Shown here: positions 1-7,824 of the stretch, one piece after another | Layout: each line of letters starts with the position of its first letter | Numbering within the stretch: position 1 is the first letter of the stretch | NCBI GenBank assembly: GCA_017509785.1 | Contig: JAFWOT010000024.1 | Location: 1-64,000, forward strand | Reading direction: 5' to 3' | DNA from: Clostridia bacterium | GTDB taxonomy: Bacteria; Bacillota; Clostridia; Christensenellales; CAG-138 | Length of the DNA stretch: 64,000 nucleotides | Program-made: the position numbers and the translations under genes | The notes under the pieces: generated by a model | The model's input: the letters and a program-made list of their open reading frames with translations, nothing else | Databases searched by the model: none | What the model was told of the DNA's origin: nothing

Positions 1-87
1 GAAATAAATGGAAAGAAATCCGGGTTCCTCCGTCACTTGGTGGCGGTTCGAGGTTCAAAACCGGTTGCCGAAGGCAATTTTGACCGT

Positions 88-115
88 CCGGTGAACGGTC
101 AAAAAGGTTTTGAAC
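88..115. terminator. Bidirectional terminator-like hairpin
   Basis: TTTTGACCGT and ACGGTCAAAAA form a 10-bp stem with A and T runs on both sides, so it could stop transcription on either strand. No gene is visible between it and the window edge. Confidence 0.5.
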
Positions 116-161
116 GGGCGGCAAGGCCCGCCCCGTGGACTTGCCGGGGGTAGGCAGTAAG

Positions 162-222
162 CCGCCCTCATCCACCACCTCGACTGCGTCTCGGCGGTCC
201 CCCTTCCCCAAAGGGGAAGGCG
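162..222. repeat. Copy of the CTTCCCC...GGGGAAG intergenic repeat family
   Basis: The stretch has the words CTGCGTC(T)CGGCGG and CCTTCCCC-AA-AGGGGAAGG, the same vocabulary as the repeats at 9308-9742 and 45490-46140. It sits just upstream of tRNA-Cys. The rest of positions 1-230 shows only short hairpins. Confidence 0.55.
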
Positions 223-230
223 TAATATAT

Positions 231-305
231 GGCACCATAGCCAAGCGGTAAGGCAGCGGTCTGCAAAATCGCCATTCTCCAGTTCGATTCTGGATGGTGC
301 CTCCA
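231..305 (+). tRNA. tRNA-Cys (anticodon GCA)
   Basis: The cloverleaf is complete. The acceptor GGCACCA pairs with TGGTGCC, the anticodon loop CTGCAAA carries GCA, the T arm is TCCAG-TTCGATT-CTGGA, and discriminator T is followed by an encoded CCA. A terminator hairpin follows at once, and then a second, diverged copy of the 3' tail (364-406). Confidence 0.95.
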
Positions 306-307
306 AA

Positions 308-350
308 AATTTTGATGCACCCCTTTCTCGGGGTGCATTGAAATTTTTGG
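308..350 (+). terminator. Terminator after tRNA-Cys
   Basis: TGCACCCC and GGGGTGCA form a stem around a short loop, flanked by TTTT upstream and an interrupted T run (TTGAAATTTTT) downstream. It begins a few bases after the CCA end. Confidence 0.6.
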
Positions 351-363
351 CAAAGAAACCACC

Positions 364-406
364 GGAATCGAACTGCATTCGATCTCTGGATGGCGCCTCC
401 AAAAAA
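364..406 (+). repeat. tRNA-Cys 3'-tail duplicate with anti-T-arm segment
   Basis: TTCGATCTCTGGATGG followed by CGCCTCCA repeats the T-arm and acceptor 3' strand of tRNA-Cys with small changes. Just before it, GAATCGAACTG is the reverse complement of the tRNA T-arm. There are no D or anticodon arms, so it is not a tRNA gene. The same sense plus antisense arrangement occurs behind tRNA-Gly at 9775-10447. Confidence 0.7.
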
Positions 407-444
407 CAAGTGCACCCCGCTCATGGGGTGTGCTTGTTTTTTGG
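407..444 (+). terminator. Terminator after the tRNA-Cys tail duplicate
   Basis: GTGCACCCC and GGGGTGTGC form a hairpin followed by TTGTTTTTTGG. It is a second version of the hairpin at 308-350, so the duplicated unit contains both the tRNA tail and its terminator. Confidence 0.6.
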
Positions 445-534
445 AGGCGATCTGACAAGAGAACCGTTCCACTGTCAGATATTCGGTCGCGAGTCTCGTT
501 GCTTTTCGCGCCCGCTTTTTCTCCGCTTCGGTCA

Positions 535-575
535 AAACGAAAACTCCCCCGGCAGCCCGGAGGAGTTTTTTGTTA
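535..575 (-). terminator. Terminator for the 582-1733 gene
   Basis: AACTCC...GGAGTT with a GC-rich inner stem lies just past the stop codon of the minus-strand gene. T-rich sequence flanks both sides, so it may work in both directions. Confidence 0.65.
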
Positions 576-581
576 TCTCCA

Positions 582-1733
582 TCAGAACGAGAAGAATTCG
601 GCCCGGAGTATCAGCTCCGTGAACGCATCGTTTTCGACGTTGATGTATCTGTAAGCGGAGTAGGGATCCATGTCCAGCGTGAGCGTGATTATTATCAGCA
701 TGCCGGAATCGTTCGTGCCGCAGAGCTTGAACACGCTCGCGCTGCCGGACTGATCGGTCTCGGAGTCGCTCGCGATGAATGTCCCGTAGAAATCGAAGCC
801 GCTGATCTCGTAATGATAGAGCTCGGAGACGTTGGGCGTGTTCCCGAGCAGGAACGAGAGCGACGAGGTGTTCCATGCGGAGACGGTGAAGTCGATGCTG
901 CGGACGCCCTGTTCGGGGCAGGCGACGGCGAAATCCATGACGGTGTTTTCCGTCACGGTATACCCTTCGGGGAGGGTGACGCGGATATGCCCGTCCGCGC
1001 TCATGACGCTGTCGTCCGCCGCGGGTGATTCGCTCGGCACGGCCCCGTCGGAGGTGAAGAACACGTGCGGATCAACGCCCGCGGGCGCGTTTATGGCGGG
1101 GAGCTCCGCGGATGAGCCGCCGAGCCTGTCGACCACGCCGACGAACCCGTTCTCAAGCAGGAAATCCAGCGCCTCGGGGACGACGTCGCTGAAGGCGAAC
1201 GCGTCCGGCCTTACGAGGGAGATCTCGACCCGCATGTAATTATCCACGTCGCCGTAGACCTCCGTGAGAGAGAGCTTGCTGTTTTCAAGGTCGAAGCTCC
1301 ACTCAATGGGGGTGCGGTTTATCATGCCGTTCAGCTCCAGCGAGGAACCGACGACGTTCGCGGTGCAGAGAGCGAATACGTTGCTGCTGCCGCTCACGGC
1401 GTCACGCCCCATGCCGTTGACCTGCAGGAAGCAGGAGCCGGCGCCGAAGCTGTCGATACTGACGCGCATTGCGCAGTCGTTGGAAACGTGCGCGTTGGGC
1501 GCGTAGACGCCCCTCGCCTCCGTCACGGAATAGACGCCGTACCAGTCGCCGATGAAGGCGTCGATCACGGTCGGATCGAGCTCCGTCGGCTCCGCGGTGG
1601 GCTCCGCCGTGGGGATGGAGATGGGCTGATTGTTGCCTTCATGCCCGCCGAACAGGGAGCATGCGCCGGAGAACGCGGCGAAGAGCACCGCGAGAGCGGC
1701 CGCCGCGAGCTTTAATATCCTCGTCCTTTTCAT
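582..1733 (-). CDS. Putative lipoprotein, unknown function
   Basis: The 383-residue protein starts with a basic stretch, a hydrophobic segment and a lipobox ending FSGAC, with the modified Cys at residue 25, so it should be anchored to the outer membrane face after lipidation by Lgt. A short Pro/Thr/Glu spacer (PTAEPTAEPTE) follows. The rest splits into two folded-looking blocks, about 55-205 and 255-380, with a low-complexity stretch between. I recognise no family. It begins two bases after the end of the 1736-2488 gene, so both are probably one transcript from the promoter at 2563-2591. Confidence 0.85.
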   Translation of the reverse strand: MKRTRILKLAAAALAVLFAAFSGACSLFGGHEGNNQPISIPTAEPTAEPTELDPTVIDAFIGDWYGVYSVTEARGVYAPNAHVSNDCAMRVSIDSFGAGSCFLQVNGMGRDAVSGSSNVFALCTANVVGSSLELNGMINRTPIEWSFDLENSKLSLTEVYGDVDNYMRVEISLVRPDAFAFSDVVPEALDFLLENGFVGVVDRLGGSSAELPAINAPAGVDPHVFFTSDGAVPSESPAADDSVMSADGHIRVTLPEGYTVTENTVMDFAVACPEQGVRSIDFTVSAWNTSSLSFLLGNTPNVSELYHYEISGFDFYGTFIASDSETDQSGSASVFKLCGTNDSGMLIIITLTLDMDPYSAYRYINVENDAFTELILRAEFFSF

Positions 1734-1735
1734 GT

Positions 1736-2488
1736 TCAGGCGTCCTCCTTCCTTCTTGCGGCGGGAGCCATCGCCGAGGGCGTCGCGCCGAACGGCACGA
1801 GGGGATGCGCTTCGGGGAATGCGTTGGGCTGCGCCGTGGGAGCGTTCTCGTCAACGGCGGTGACGGCGAAATTGAGCAGGAGCTTGCGCCCGCCCCTTAT
1901 CGTGAATTCGATCGCGAACTCATAAGTGCCGGGCACGGAGAAGTACCCTTCGATCGAGCATCTGCCGAGGGTGTCGAACTCATTCCGGAATATGACGGTC
2001 GCGGGGAGGTTGCCGTAGAAATCGGAAAACTCGATATACTCGGAAAGCCCCTCGACGAGCGTGATCTGCATGGATTCGACTGTGTTGGTGTACGCGATGC
2101 TCGGCGCCGCACGATCCCAGAGGGGATAGGCGATATACGCGGGCTCCTGCGTGGGGGCGGTCGTCACCGCGGGCGCGGGGGTAGCCGTGCCGCCCGTGGG
2201 CCTTGCCGTGGGAGCGGGCGTGGCCGCGGAGGGGGTGTTCGTGGGCTTCGCCGTCGGAGAAGCCGTGGGCCTGTTGGTGGGGGCCGTCGTGGGCTTCGGA
2301 GTGGGCGTTGCCGTAGGCTCGGGAGCCGCGGTCTCGGTGGGCTCGACCGTTTCGGTGGGAGCAGGAGAGGGCTCCTCGGTCTCGGCGGGCTCGCCGGTGC
2401 GCAGCCCGGTCACGGCCGCGGCGGGCAGCGCCGCCGCGCAGAGTATCAGCGCGATGGCAAGCATCAGGCCGATGGTCTTTTTTATCAT
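1736..2488 (-). CDS. Secreted Thr/Pro-rich protein, unknown function
   Basis: The 250-residue product has a signal peptide (hydrophobic residues about 5-25, likely cleaved after an Ala-rich stretch) and no lipobox. Residues about 33-130 are a long linker built of PT, TPKPT and APT words, typical of a spacer that holds a domain away from a cell wall. The C-terminal part, about 135-235, looks folded and may be a beta-sandwich, but no family is recognised. It is first gene of a two-gene unit with the lipoprotein at 582-1733. Confidence 0.8.
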   Translation of the reverse strand: MIKKTIGLMLAIALILCAAALPAAAVTGLRTGEPAETEEPSPAPTETVEPTETAAPEPTATPTPKPTTAPTNRPTASPTAKPTNTPSAATPAPTARPTGGTATPAPAVTTAPTQEPAYIAYPLWDRAAPSIAYTNTVESMQITLVEGLSEYIEFSDFYGNLPATVIFRNEFDTLGRCSIEGYFSVPGTYEFAIEFTIRGGRKLLLNFAVTAVDENAPTAQPNAFPEAHPLVPFGATPSAMAPAARRKEDA

Positions 2489-2562
2489 CTTCTATACCTT
2501 TGCCTCCCGCATGGGGAGACGTCCTTTCCTTAACGTGGGTATTCACATTATTACCTGATTTT

Positions 2563-2591
2563 ATTATACCCCAAAAGCATGGGTCCGTCAA
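2563..2591 (-). promoter_or_regulatory. Sigma-A type promoter for 2488-582
   Basis: On the minus strand TTGACG (2586-2591) and TATAAT (2563-2568) are 17 bp apart. It is back to back with the plus-strand promoter at 2603-2631, only 11 bp away, so the two transcription units could influence each other. Confidence 0.7.
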
Positions 2592-2602
2592 GCCCCGTGT
2601 CA

Positions 2603-2631
2603 TTGACAAAAGCGGAGGCTTGTGCTACTAT
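2603..2631 (+). promoter_or_regulatory. Sigma-A type promoter for 2660-3208
   Basis: TTGACA (2603-2608) and TACTAT (2626-2631) are separated by 17 bp, with the ribosome binding site GGAGG about 20 bases further on. Confidence 0.7.
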
Positions 2632-2659
2632 TCTGTTATCCGAAAGCTTGGAGGAAAAT

Positions 2660-3208
2660 ATGAAAAGGATAATTGCTGTAATACTGCTCGCGGCGATGCT
2701 TGCCGCGCTTGCCGCCTGCACCGGTAAAAATACCGAATACGACCCCGAGGGCTACAAGGCCCTGCTCGACAACGCCATAAAGCTCCCTTCGGAGTATTCG
2801 GACGAGCTCTTCGAAAAGGTCTGCTTCCCGGGAGAGACGAGCTATTTTGTCGATTATTATAAGAACGAGAAGAACGACGATTACCTGAGGCTTATCCGGG
2901 AGGACTACGGTAAGATCGCCGACCATTACGCCGAGGTCTACGGCGAGGACTGGAAGCTCTCCTATGTGATCAACGAGGCGCAGGTAAAGGACGCCGAGGG
3001 CATCGAGCAGTACAAGGCCTTCGACAGCTTCTATTTTAAGACCTACGGCGTCAACGTGGACCGCATACAGGCGGTCACGTTCGCAAAGGTGACCGTAAGC
3101 ATATCCGGCAGCAAGGATTCCAACTCAAAGGAAAAGACCGTCCAGTGCTTCTGCGTAGACGGGGTGTGGTATTCCTTCTACGCGAAAAGGCTCGGCGTCA
3201 ATCTGTGA
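2660..3208 (+). CDS. Putative lipoprotein, unknown function
   Basis: The start is set by TTGGAGGAAAAT directly upstream of ATG. The open frame extends further 5', but that stretch overlaps the promoter. The 182-residue protein has a type II signal peptide with lipobox LAAC (Cys 20). The mature part is acidic, rich in Tyr, Lys and Glu, and looks like one small alpha/beta domain. Residues near 130-180 resemble the strand-rich end of NTF2-like folds, but this is only an impression. It is transcribed alone, with its own promoter and a strong terminator at 3212. Confidence 0.85.
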   Translation: MKRIIAVILLAAMLAALAACTGKNTEYDPEGYKALLDNAIKLPSEYSDELFEKVCFPGETSYFVDYYKNEKNDDYLRLIREDYGKIADHYAEVYGEDWKLSYVINEAQVKDAEGIEQYKAFDSFYFKTYGVNVDRIQAVTFAKVTVSISGSKDSNSKEKTVQCFCVDGVWYSFYAKRLGVNL

Positions 3209-3211
3209 GCC

Positions 3212-3243
3212 GCCCCCCCGGGAGAGCCCCCGGGGGCTTTTTA
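3212..3243 (+). terminator. Rho-independent terminator
   Basis: GCCCCCCCGGG and CCCGGGGGC form a GC-only stem followed by TTTTTA. It lies four bases after the stop codon of the lipoprotein gene. Confidence 0.85.
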
Positions 3244-3275
3244 CGCGCTTTTTACAATGCTTTACGGTTTCTTGA

Positions 3276-3304
3276 TTGAATTGGGGAGCGCGTTGGGCTA
3301 TAAT
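3276..3304 (+). promoter_or_regulatory. Promoter for the SPFH gene
   Basis: TTGAAT and TATAAT are 17 bp apart. The bases just upstream (TTTACA, GCTTTAC, CTTGATTGAA) are also found in the same order before the promoter at 4533-4561. Confidence 0.7.
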
Positions 3305-3363
3305 ACCATCATGCGGCGGGGCGAAGACCCGCGCCGGAAAGCTCATTATAAAGGAGAAAGAAA

Positions 3364-4236
3364 ATGAAAAAAGTCGGCAAGGTAATAATCGCGGTCGGCG
3401 CGCTCGTGCTCGTACTGGTGCTCGCGCTCACCTGCTTCACCACCGTGCCCACAGGTTATACCGGGATAGTCACCACCTTCGGCCGTGTGGAGAATTACAC
3501 GTTCGACGCGGGCTTCCACGTCAAGAGCCCCTTCCAGAGGGTCGTCAAGATGGACAACCGCACGCAGAAGGCGGAAGAAAAACTCCAGGCCTTCTCCTCC
3601 GATATACAGCAGGTGGATATCTCCATAGCGGTCAACTATTCCATCGACCAGACCACCGCCGAGAAGCTCTATAAGACCGTCGGCGAGGAGTATTATTCGA
3701 AGATCCTCTATCCGAGGCTCCTCGAAAACACCAAGGCGGTATTCTCCAAGTACACCGCGGAAAAGCTCGTCGCCTTCCGTGAGACGCTCTCGAGCGAGAT
3801 CAGCGCCCTCGTCGTGGAGGACGTGCAGGAGTACGGCATCACCGTAAGCTCCATCGCCGTGCAGGATATCGACTTTACCGACGCGTTCACGAACGCCGTC
3901 GAGGCGAAGCAGGTCGCCCAGCAGAACAAGCTCACCGCGCAGACCCAGCAGGATCAGCTCACCATGGAGGCCCAGCAGGAGGCCGAGCGCCAGGTGATAA
4001 GGGCGCAGGCGGAAGCGGAGCAGGCGAAGATCGCCGCAAAGGCGGATCTTGAGGTGACCAAGATACAGGCGGACGCCGCCGAGTACGCCGGCCAGAAGGA
4101 GGCCGCGAAGAACAAGGCCATCGCCGAGAGCCTGACCGACGAGCTCGTGAGGTACTACTACATCCAGCAGTGGGACGGCAAGCTCCCCTCCACCATGCTC
4201 GGCGAGGGCGCGAACGTGCTCTACGGTCTTGACTGA
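3364..4236 (+). CDS. SPFH/prohibitin-family membrane protein (HflC-like)
   Basis: The 290-residue protein has one N-terminal transmembrane segment (about 5-26), then a band-7/SPFH domain (about 28-190) with the family words VPTGYTGIVTTFGRV and GFHVKSPF. A long Gln/Ala/Glu coiled coil (about 185-255) follows and would drive ring-like oligomers. SPFH proteins scaffold membrane microdomains and can control membrane proteases. No protease or NfeD partner is adjacent, so the partner is unknown. The start has AAAGGAGAAAG upstream. A DUF6440-type gene follows in the same direction and is probably co-transcribed. Confidence 0.9.
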   Translation: MKKVGKVIIAVGALVLVLVLALTCFTTVPTGYTGIVTTFGRVENYTFDAGFHVKSPFQRVVKMDNRTQKAEEKLQAFSSDIQQVDISIAVNYSIDQTTAEKLYKTVGEEYYSKILYPRLLENTKAVFSKYTAEKLVAFRETLSSEISALVVEDVQEYGITVSSIAVQDIDFTDAFTNAVEAKQVAQQNKLTAQTQQDQLTMEAQQEAERQVIRAQAEAEQAKIAAKADLEVTKIQADAAEYAGQKEAAKNKAIAESLTDELVRYYYIQQWDGKLPSTMLGEGANVLYGLD

Positions 4237-4266
4237 CGGATGAGCGATGCTATAAGGAGATTTATT

Positions 4267-4455
4267 ATGAAGGGCGAAGAAAGATTCGAGATCGTCTACA
4301 AGGAGGGCGGAGCGCTCTCCTCCATCAGGAAGATCATAAGGGACAACGAAACCGGCGTGCAGTATCTTATGGTCGAGTGCGGCTACGGCGTGTCGATAAC
4401 GCCTCTCCTGGATAAGGACGGCAAGCCCGCTGTGGACGCGAGGTATGGATTCTGA
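4267..4455 (+). CDS. Small DUF6440-type protein
   Basis: The 62-residue cytoplasmic protein matches the short family seen next to varied Clostridial genes: a basic helix, then strands containing RDNETGVQYL and GYGVSITPLLDKDGKP. The internal ATG at 4267 is preferred because AAGGAGA lies six bases upstream. The earlier frame start at 4240 has no ribosome binding site. It follows the SPFH gene by 30 bases. The family has no assigned function that I know of. Confidence 0.75.
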   Translation: MKGEERFEIVYKEGGALSSIRKIIRDNETGVQYLMVECGYGVSITPLLDKDGKPAVDARYGF

Positions 4456-4532
4456 AAATGCGGGGCCACGGGAGAAAATCTCCCCGGCCTGTTGTTTTAC
4501 ACGTTCTTTACAAAAGCTTTACAAAACCTTGA

Positions 4533-4561
4533 TTGAAGGGCGTGCGTTATTATGGTATCAT
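4533..4561 (+). promoter_or_regulatory. Promoter for the tandem lipoprotein pair
   Basis: TTGAAG and TATCAT are 17 bp apart. The upstream flank resembles that at 3253-3275, suggesting shared control with the SPFH gene. Confidence 0.6.
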
Positions 4562-4602
4562 CAGTACATCAAATAAAGCATAACGCTTGGAGGGAATGAT
4601 CT

Positions 4603-4965
4603 ATGAAAAGGATATTGGCAATCATACTGATCGCGGTAATGGCGCTCTCGCTCTGTGCCTGCGCGAAGGAAGAACGGCTCTTCGTCAAAAAGGGAGCGGA
4701 CGGCAACTGGGACATCACCGGAGTATGGATGCAGATCGACGACGTGAGCGGGAGCCAGATGACGGAGGACGACAGGCTCACGTTCTATCCGGACGGCACC
4801 GTTTATTCCACGCTCACGGACAGCACGGGCGAGTACACCCTGTTTGACAACTTCATCACCTTTGACGGCAAAACGAGCGGTCTGTCCGTAAAGGACGACA
4901 CGATGACGCTGGAATTCGGCTCGAAATACATCACGCTCAAGAGGGTCGCGCTGCTCGGGGACTAA
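4603..4965 (+). CDS. Small lipoprotein, paralogue A of a tandem pair
   Basis: The 120-residue protein has signal peptide MKRILAIILIAVMALS and lipobox LCAC (Cys 20). The mature part has short strands and the words WDITGVW and FYPDGTVY, which suggest a small lipocalin-like or META-like beta domain. The next gene (5042-5413) has nearly the same upstream region and signal peptide and a recognisably related mature domain, so this is a tandem duplication. The ribosome binding site is TTGGAGGGAATGATCT before ATG. The ligand is unknown. Confidence 0.85.
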   Translation: MKRILAIILIAVMALSLCACAKEERLFVKKGADGNWDITGVWMQIDDVSGSQMTEDDRLTFYPDGTVYSTLTDSTGEYTLFDNFITFDGKTSGLSVKDDTMTLEFGSKYITLKRVALLGD

Positions 4966-5041
4966 AGAAGGAACTTCCGCCGGAGCTTCAATGGTATCAT
5001 CGGCTCATCAAATAAAGCATAACGCCTGGAGGGAATGATCT

Positions 5042-5413
5042 GTGAAAAGGATATTGGCGATCATTCTGATCGCGGTAACTGCGCTCTCGCTCTGTGCCTG
5101 CGCGGGCAGGGTCGACGAGGAAATGATCGTCAAAAAGGACGCGGACGGCGAATGGGACGTTTCGGGCGTATGGAAATACGTCGACGGCAGGAACAGGAGC
5201 AGCGCCAAGTACGGCGACAAGTACTACTTTTATCCCGACGGCACCTGGCGCGATAAGGACCCGGATTATCTCGGGCATTATAAGGTCTCCGGTTCGGTGA
5301 TGGTGGTCGACGGCGATTCGTGGGGCCTCAAGATAGACGGGGATACGATGAGGATCGAAAAGGGCAATTCCTATATGGTCTTCAAGAGGACGGAGCTGCT
5401 GCCCGCGGATTGA
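5042..5413 (+). CDS. Small lipoprotein, paralogue B of a tandem pair
   Basis: The start is GTG, placed exactly where its neighbour has ATG, after the same GGAGGGAATGATCT. The 123-residue product shares the signal peptide MKRILAIILIAV and lipobox LCAC with 4603-4965. The mature domain keeps the pattern WDVSGVW...FYPDGTW...MRIEKG but has diverged strongly. The copied upstream region includes the -10 like TATCAT (4995-5000) but no matching -35, so expression probably depends on the upstream promoter. The function is unknown. Confidence 0.85.
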   Translation: MKRILAIILIAVTALSLCACAGRVDEEMIVKKDADGEWDVSGVWKYVDGRNRSSAKYGDKYYFYPDGTWRDKDPDYLGHYKVSGSVMVVDGDSWGLKIDGDTMRIEKGNSYMVFKRTELLPAD

Positions 5414-5438
5414 CGGGCGGGCCGGAGAGGAGCTTTTT

Positions 5439-5765
5439 ATGACTCCGAGTGAAAAGAACGAGCTGGCTAAGAAGCTGCTTGCGATACCCGCGCTGGTGCT
5501 TGTCGCCGCGGCGATACTGCTCATAGCGTTCAGCTCGATGCGATTCGAGTACGACAACCAGCGGGAGGATCACCTGTTCGGCACGTTCTCCTGCGCGATG
5601 ATGGCGCTCTGCGTCTCGTGCATCGCCTGCGGAGCCATATCCAAGCACTTCACGAACGTCGGCAGCGCGCCGGACTGGGTCGCGCGATTGGCGACGGCGG
5701 AGATGATGGCAGGAGGCCTGCTCCTGCCGGCGGCGGTCATATTCGGGGTAATGTGGCTCGGGTAA
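5439..5765 (+). CDS. Small membrane protein, unknown function
   Basis: The 108-residue protein has three hydrophobic segments (about 12-32, 48-68 and 85-107) joined by short polar loops, so it is an integral membrane protein with almost no soluble part. No family is recognised. It starts 25 bases after the paralogue B stop codon with a GAGAGG-type ribosome binding site, and probably ends the operon, because a strong terminator follows. Confidence 0.75.
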   Translation: MTPSEKNELAKKLLAIPALVLVAAAILLIAFSSMRFEYDNQREDHLFGTFSCAMMALCVSCIACGAISKHFTNVGSAPDWVARLATAEMMAGGLLLPAAVIFGVMWLG

Positions 5766-5776
5766 AGCGATAAAAT

Positions 5777-5816
5777 CAAAGCATGGCAGGGCGTTTGCCC
5801 GAGCCATGCTTTTTTG
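5777..5816 (+). terminator. Rho-independent terminator
   Basis: AAGCATGGC and GCCATGCTT form a stem followed by TTTTTGTTTTTC. It separates the plus-strand operon from the convergent gene at 5839-6498. Confidence 0.85.
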
Positions 5817-5838
5817 TTTTTCAAGTATGCGCCCGCTT

Positions 5839-6498
5839 TCAGCCGTCCGTTGAAGGAACGAGCTTGAGCTGAACGACGTAGCAGATATCCTCGCCGTTGG
5901 CGAAGTACACGTTGTAGAGGCCTTCGCCGAGCTCCTCGTTTACGTAGGCGCTGAAGAGGCGGCCGTAGTTCTCCGCTTCGGGAAGCGCCGACTCGCAGAA
6001 GATCGGGTAGGAAAGCGCTTCGGAGGCGGAGATGAGATCGGAAGTCTTGAGCCCCGCGGGATCCGTCTTGGAGCTGTTGGGCAGCACTATTACCATGGCG
6101 GCCGTTCCTCCCTCGATATCGCCGTAGAAGGCGAACCACTCGTTGAGCATGAATTCGTCATAGAGCCCCTCCGTCTTGTAGCCGCCCTTTATGAGCTCCT
6201 CTATCGGCTGATAATCGTGATGACCGCTGTCGGTCGTCACGAGCAGGCCGTTGATCTTGAGCGCGTCCTGCTCCTTCACCTTCTGCAGCACGCCCGTCAT
6301 GCTCCCGTCAAGCACGCAGGCAGCCTTGGAGCCGTTATTGCCGTTATCCGCGCCGCTGCCGGAGCCTTCGCCGGAGTTCCCGCCGTTGTCCGCGGGCTTC
6401 GCGGTCTCGTTCGCGGGGGTCTGCCCGGGCTTGCCGCCGCAGGCGCAGCAGGCGAGAACCGTGAGCAGAACAAGAATTATCGCAACGATCTTTTTCAT
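5839..6498 (-). CDS. Putative lipoprotein with Gly/Asn-rich linker
   Basis: Translation most likely starts at the ATG at 6498, which follows CCGGGAGGTTATT. The longer frame has no ribosome binding site. The 219-residue product has lipobox ACCAC (Cys near 20), a disordered Gly/Ser/Asn/Asp linker (about 25-57), and a folded domain of about 160 residues. The pattern LKINGLLVTTDSGHHDYQP and AMVIVLPNSSKTDPAGLKTSD suggests an alpha/beta domain similar to DUF4358-type extracytoplasmic proteins, which is a tentative guess. It is monocistronic. Confidence 0.85.
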   Translation of the reverse strand: MKKIVAIILVLLTVLACCACGGKPGQTPANETAKPADNGGNSGEGSGSGADNGNNGSKAACVLDGSMTGVLQKVKEQDALKINGLLVTTDSGHHDYQPIEELIKGGYKTEGLYDEFMLNEWFAFYGDIEGGTAAMVIVLPNSSKTDPAGLKTSDLISASEALSYPIFCESALPEAENYGRLFSAYVNEELGEGLYNVYFANGEDICYVVQLKLVPSTDG

Positions 6499-6591
6499 AA
6501 TAACCTCCCGGATTTGATGGATACAATATAGCATATATCGCCCAAAAAAACAACAGCAATTTTCATTGCGGCGAGGGGAGCCCAGGCGTGC

Positions 6592-7818
6592 TTATATTGC
6601 TTCGTCCGGAGCGGTCGGCCCCGCATCGCGCTCATACGCGCACTTCTCGCAGCCGTTGAACCGCGCAAGGCGCTCCATCGCGGCGCGTACGGCGTCATCA
6701 AGCGACTTGGTCCGCCTTGTCCCGGGCTCGTACCAAATGCGTACCTTCAAAAGCTCTCCGGCCCTTTTTGCCTCGGCTCGCCCAACGAACCCGTCCCCGC
6801 GGACGAGGGGCAGCGTGTAGTAACCGAACTCGCGCTTCTCCTTCGGGGTGTAGACCTCCCAACGATAGCGGAACCCGAACACCTCTTCGATGAGCTTTCG
6901 GTCCCACAGTAAGGGATCCAGCGGTGCCAGCGGCTCGCAGCGGCGGCGGTCGGGCGAGAAGCCTTCTGCCCCGCGGAGCTCTTCGATATCCGCTGACTTG
7001 ATGAACAGCGGGGCGGGGATCCCCTCGACCCGGACGGGCGTTATGAGCCCTTCCTCATAAAGCTCCGCGAACGCCCTGCGGCGGAGCGGCGCCTCCATGC
7101 CCCATATGCCGAGGAGCGAATCGGAGCGCCTGTCCCACAGGGCGCCTATCGCTCCGATCCTGCGCAGAACGCCCCATTTGATATGGTCGATGAGCTCCGG
7201 GCAAGGGTCGGGGCGGGAGAGCGCTTCGGGCGGTATGCATCGCTCGGCGAGATCGTAGAATTTGCGGCTGCCCTCGCGGTGGTGTATGACGAGCCTGCCT
7301 TCCGAATAGAGCTGCTCCAGCACGGCGCGGGCGGCGTTCGTTTCGCCGTGCCAATTCCCGCTCCAATGCACGGCGGAGTTCCAGCGGACGCGCCCCGTGA
7401 TGGGCAGCTCCGAGGAGCTTGCGGCGCCGTTCTCGCGAATGAAGCGTACTGCCTCAGCGCAGAGAGCCGCCGCCTCGGGGAAATCCGCAAGGTTCCGCTT
7501 CGCCGTCCCGCGCCAGCGGGCAAGGTGCGGCCAATCCTCAACGGGTATTATCGAGAGCTCCTTGTCTGGATAATCGAAGAGGAGCCTCTTTTTGTAGAGC
7601 AGGTCGTAAAGATCGCTCTTTTTGAACCCCGCCATGCGGGAAAAAAGAGTCAGCTCCGCGTTGCGGCCGCAGACGTCTATCGGATCGAACTGTATGCAGC
7701 CCGCCTGACGTATGAACGCCAGCGCGCCCTCCTCCCCGCGAAAGCGGCGGCGCCCGACGAGCCCCTGCCTTTTCAGCAGGAACCTGCGGAATTCGGTTTT
7801 TGTAAAGGTCTTTTTCAT
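6592..7818 (-). CDS. YcaQ/AlkX-type DNA glycosylase (winged-helix)
   Basis: The 408-residue protein belongs to the HTH_42/YcaQ family of DNA glycosylases that excise bulky N-alkylated bases and unhook interstrand crosslinks. Winged-helix regions lie about 1-75, 150-260 and 300-370. The catalytic element QFD (residues 43-45, within IQFDPIDV) has the Gln-hydrophobic-Asp form of AlkX/YcaQ, not the Gln-hydrophobic-Gln form of AlkZ. It lies 50 bases downstream of aspS, but the terminator at 7825-7857 falls between them and ends just before this start, so expression may rely on read-through or a promoter not seen. The ribosome binding site is weak. Confidence 0.85.
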   Translation of the reverse strand: MKKTFTKTEFRRFLLKRQGLVGRRRFRGEEGALAFIRQAGCIQFDPIDVCGRNAELTLFSRMAGFKKSDLYDLLYKKRLLFDYPDKELSIIPVEDWPHLARWRGTAKRNLADFPEAAALCAEAVRFIRENGAASSSELPITGRVRWNSAVHWSGNWHGETNAARAVLEQLYSEGRLVIHHREGSRKFYDLAERCIPPEALSRPDPCPELIDHIKWGVLRRIGAIGALWDRRSDSLLGIWGMEAPLRRRAFAELYEEGLITPVRVEGIPAPLFIKSADIEELRGAEGFSPDRRRCEPLAPLDPLLWDRKLIEEVFGFRYRWEVYTPKEKREFGYYTLPLVRGDGFVGRAEAKRAGELLKVRIWYEPGTRRTKSLDDAVRAAMERLARFNGCEKCAYERDAGPTAPDEAI

Positions 7819-7824
7819 TGCCGC

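Noticed and set aside
364..406. Second tRNA gene after tRNA-Cys
   Set aside because: Only the T-arm and acceptor 3' side are present; D and anticodon arms are missing, so it is a tail duplicate.
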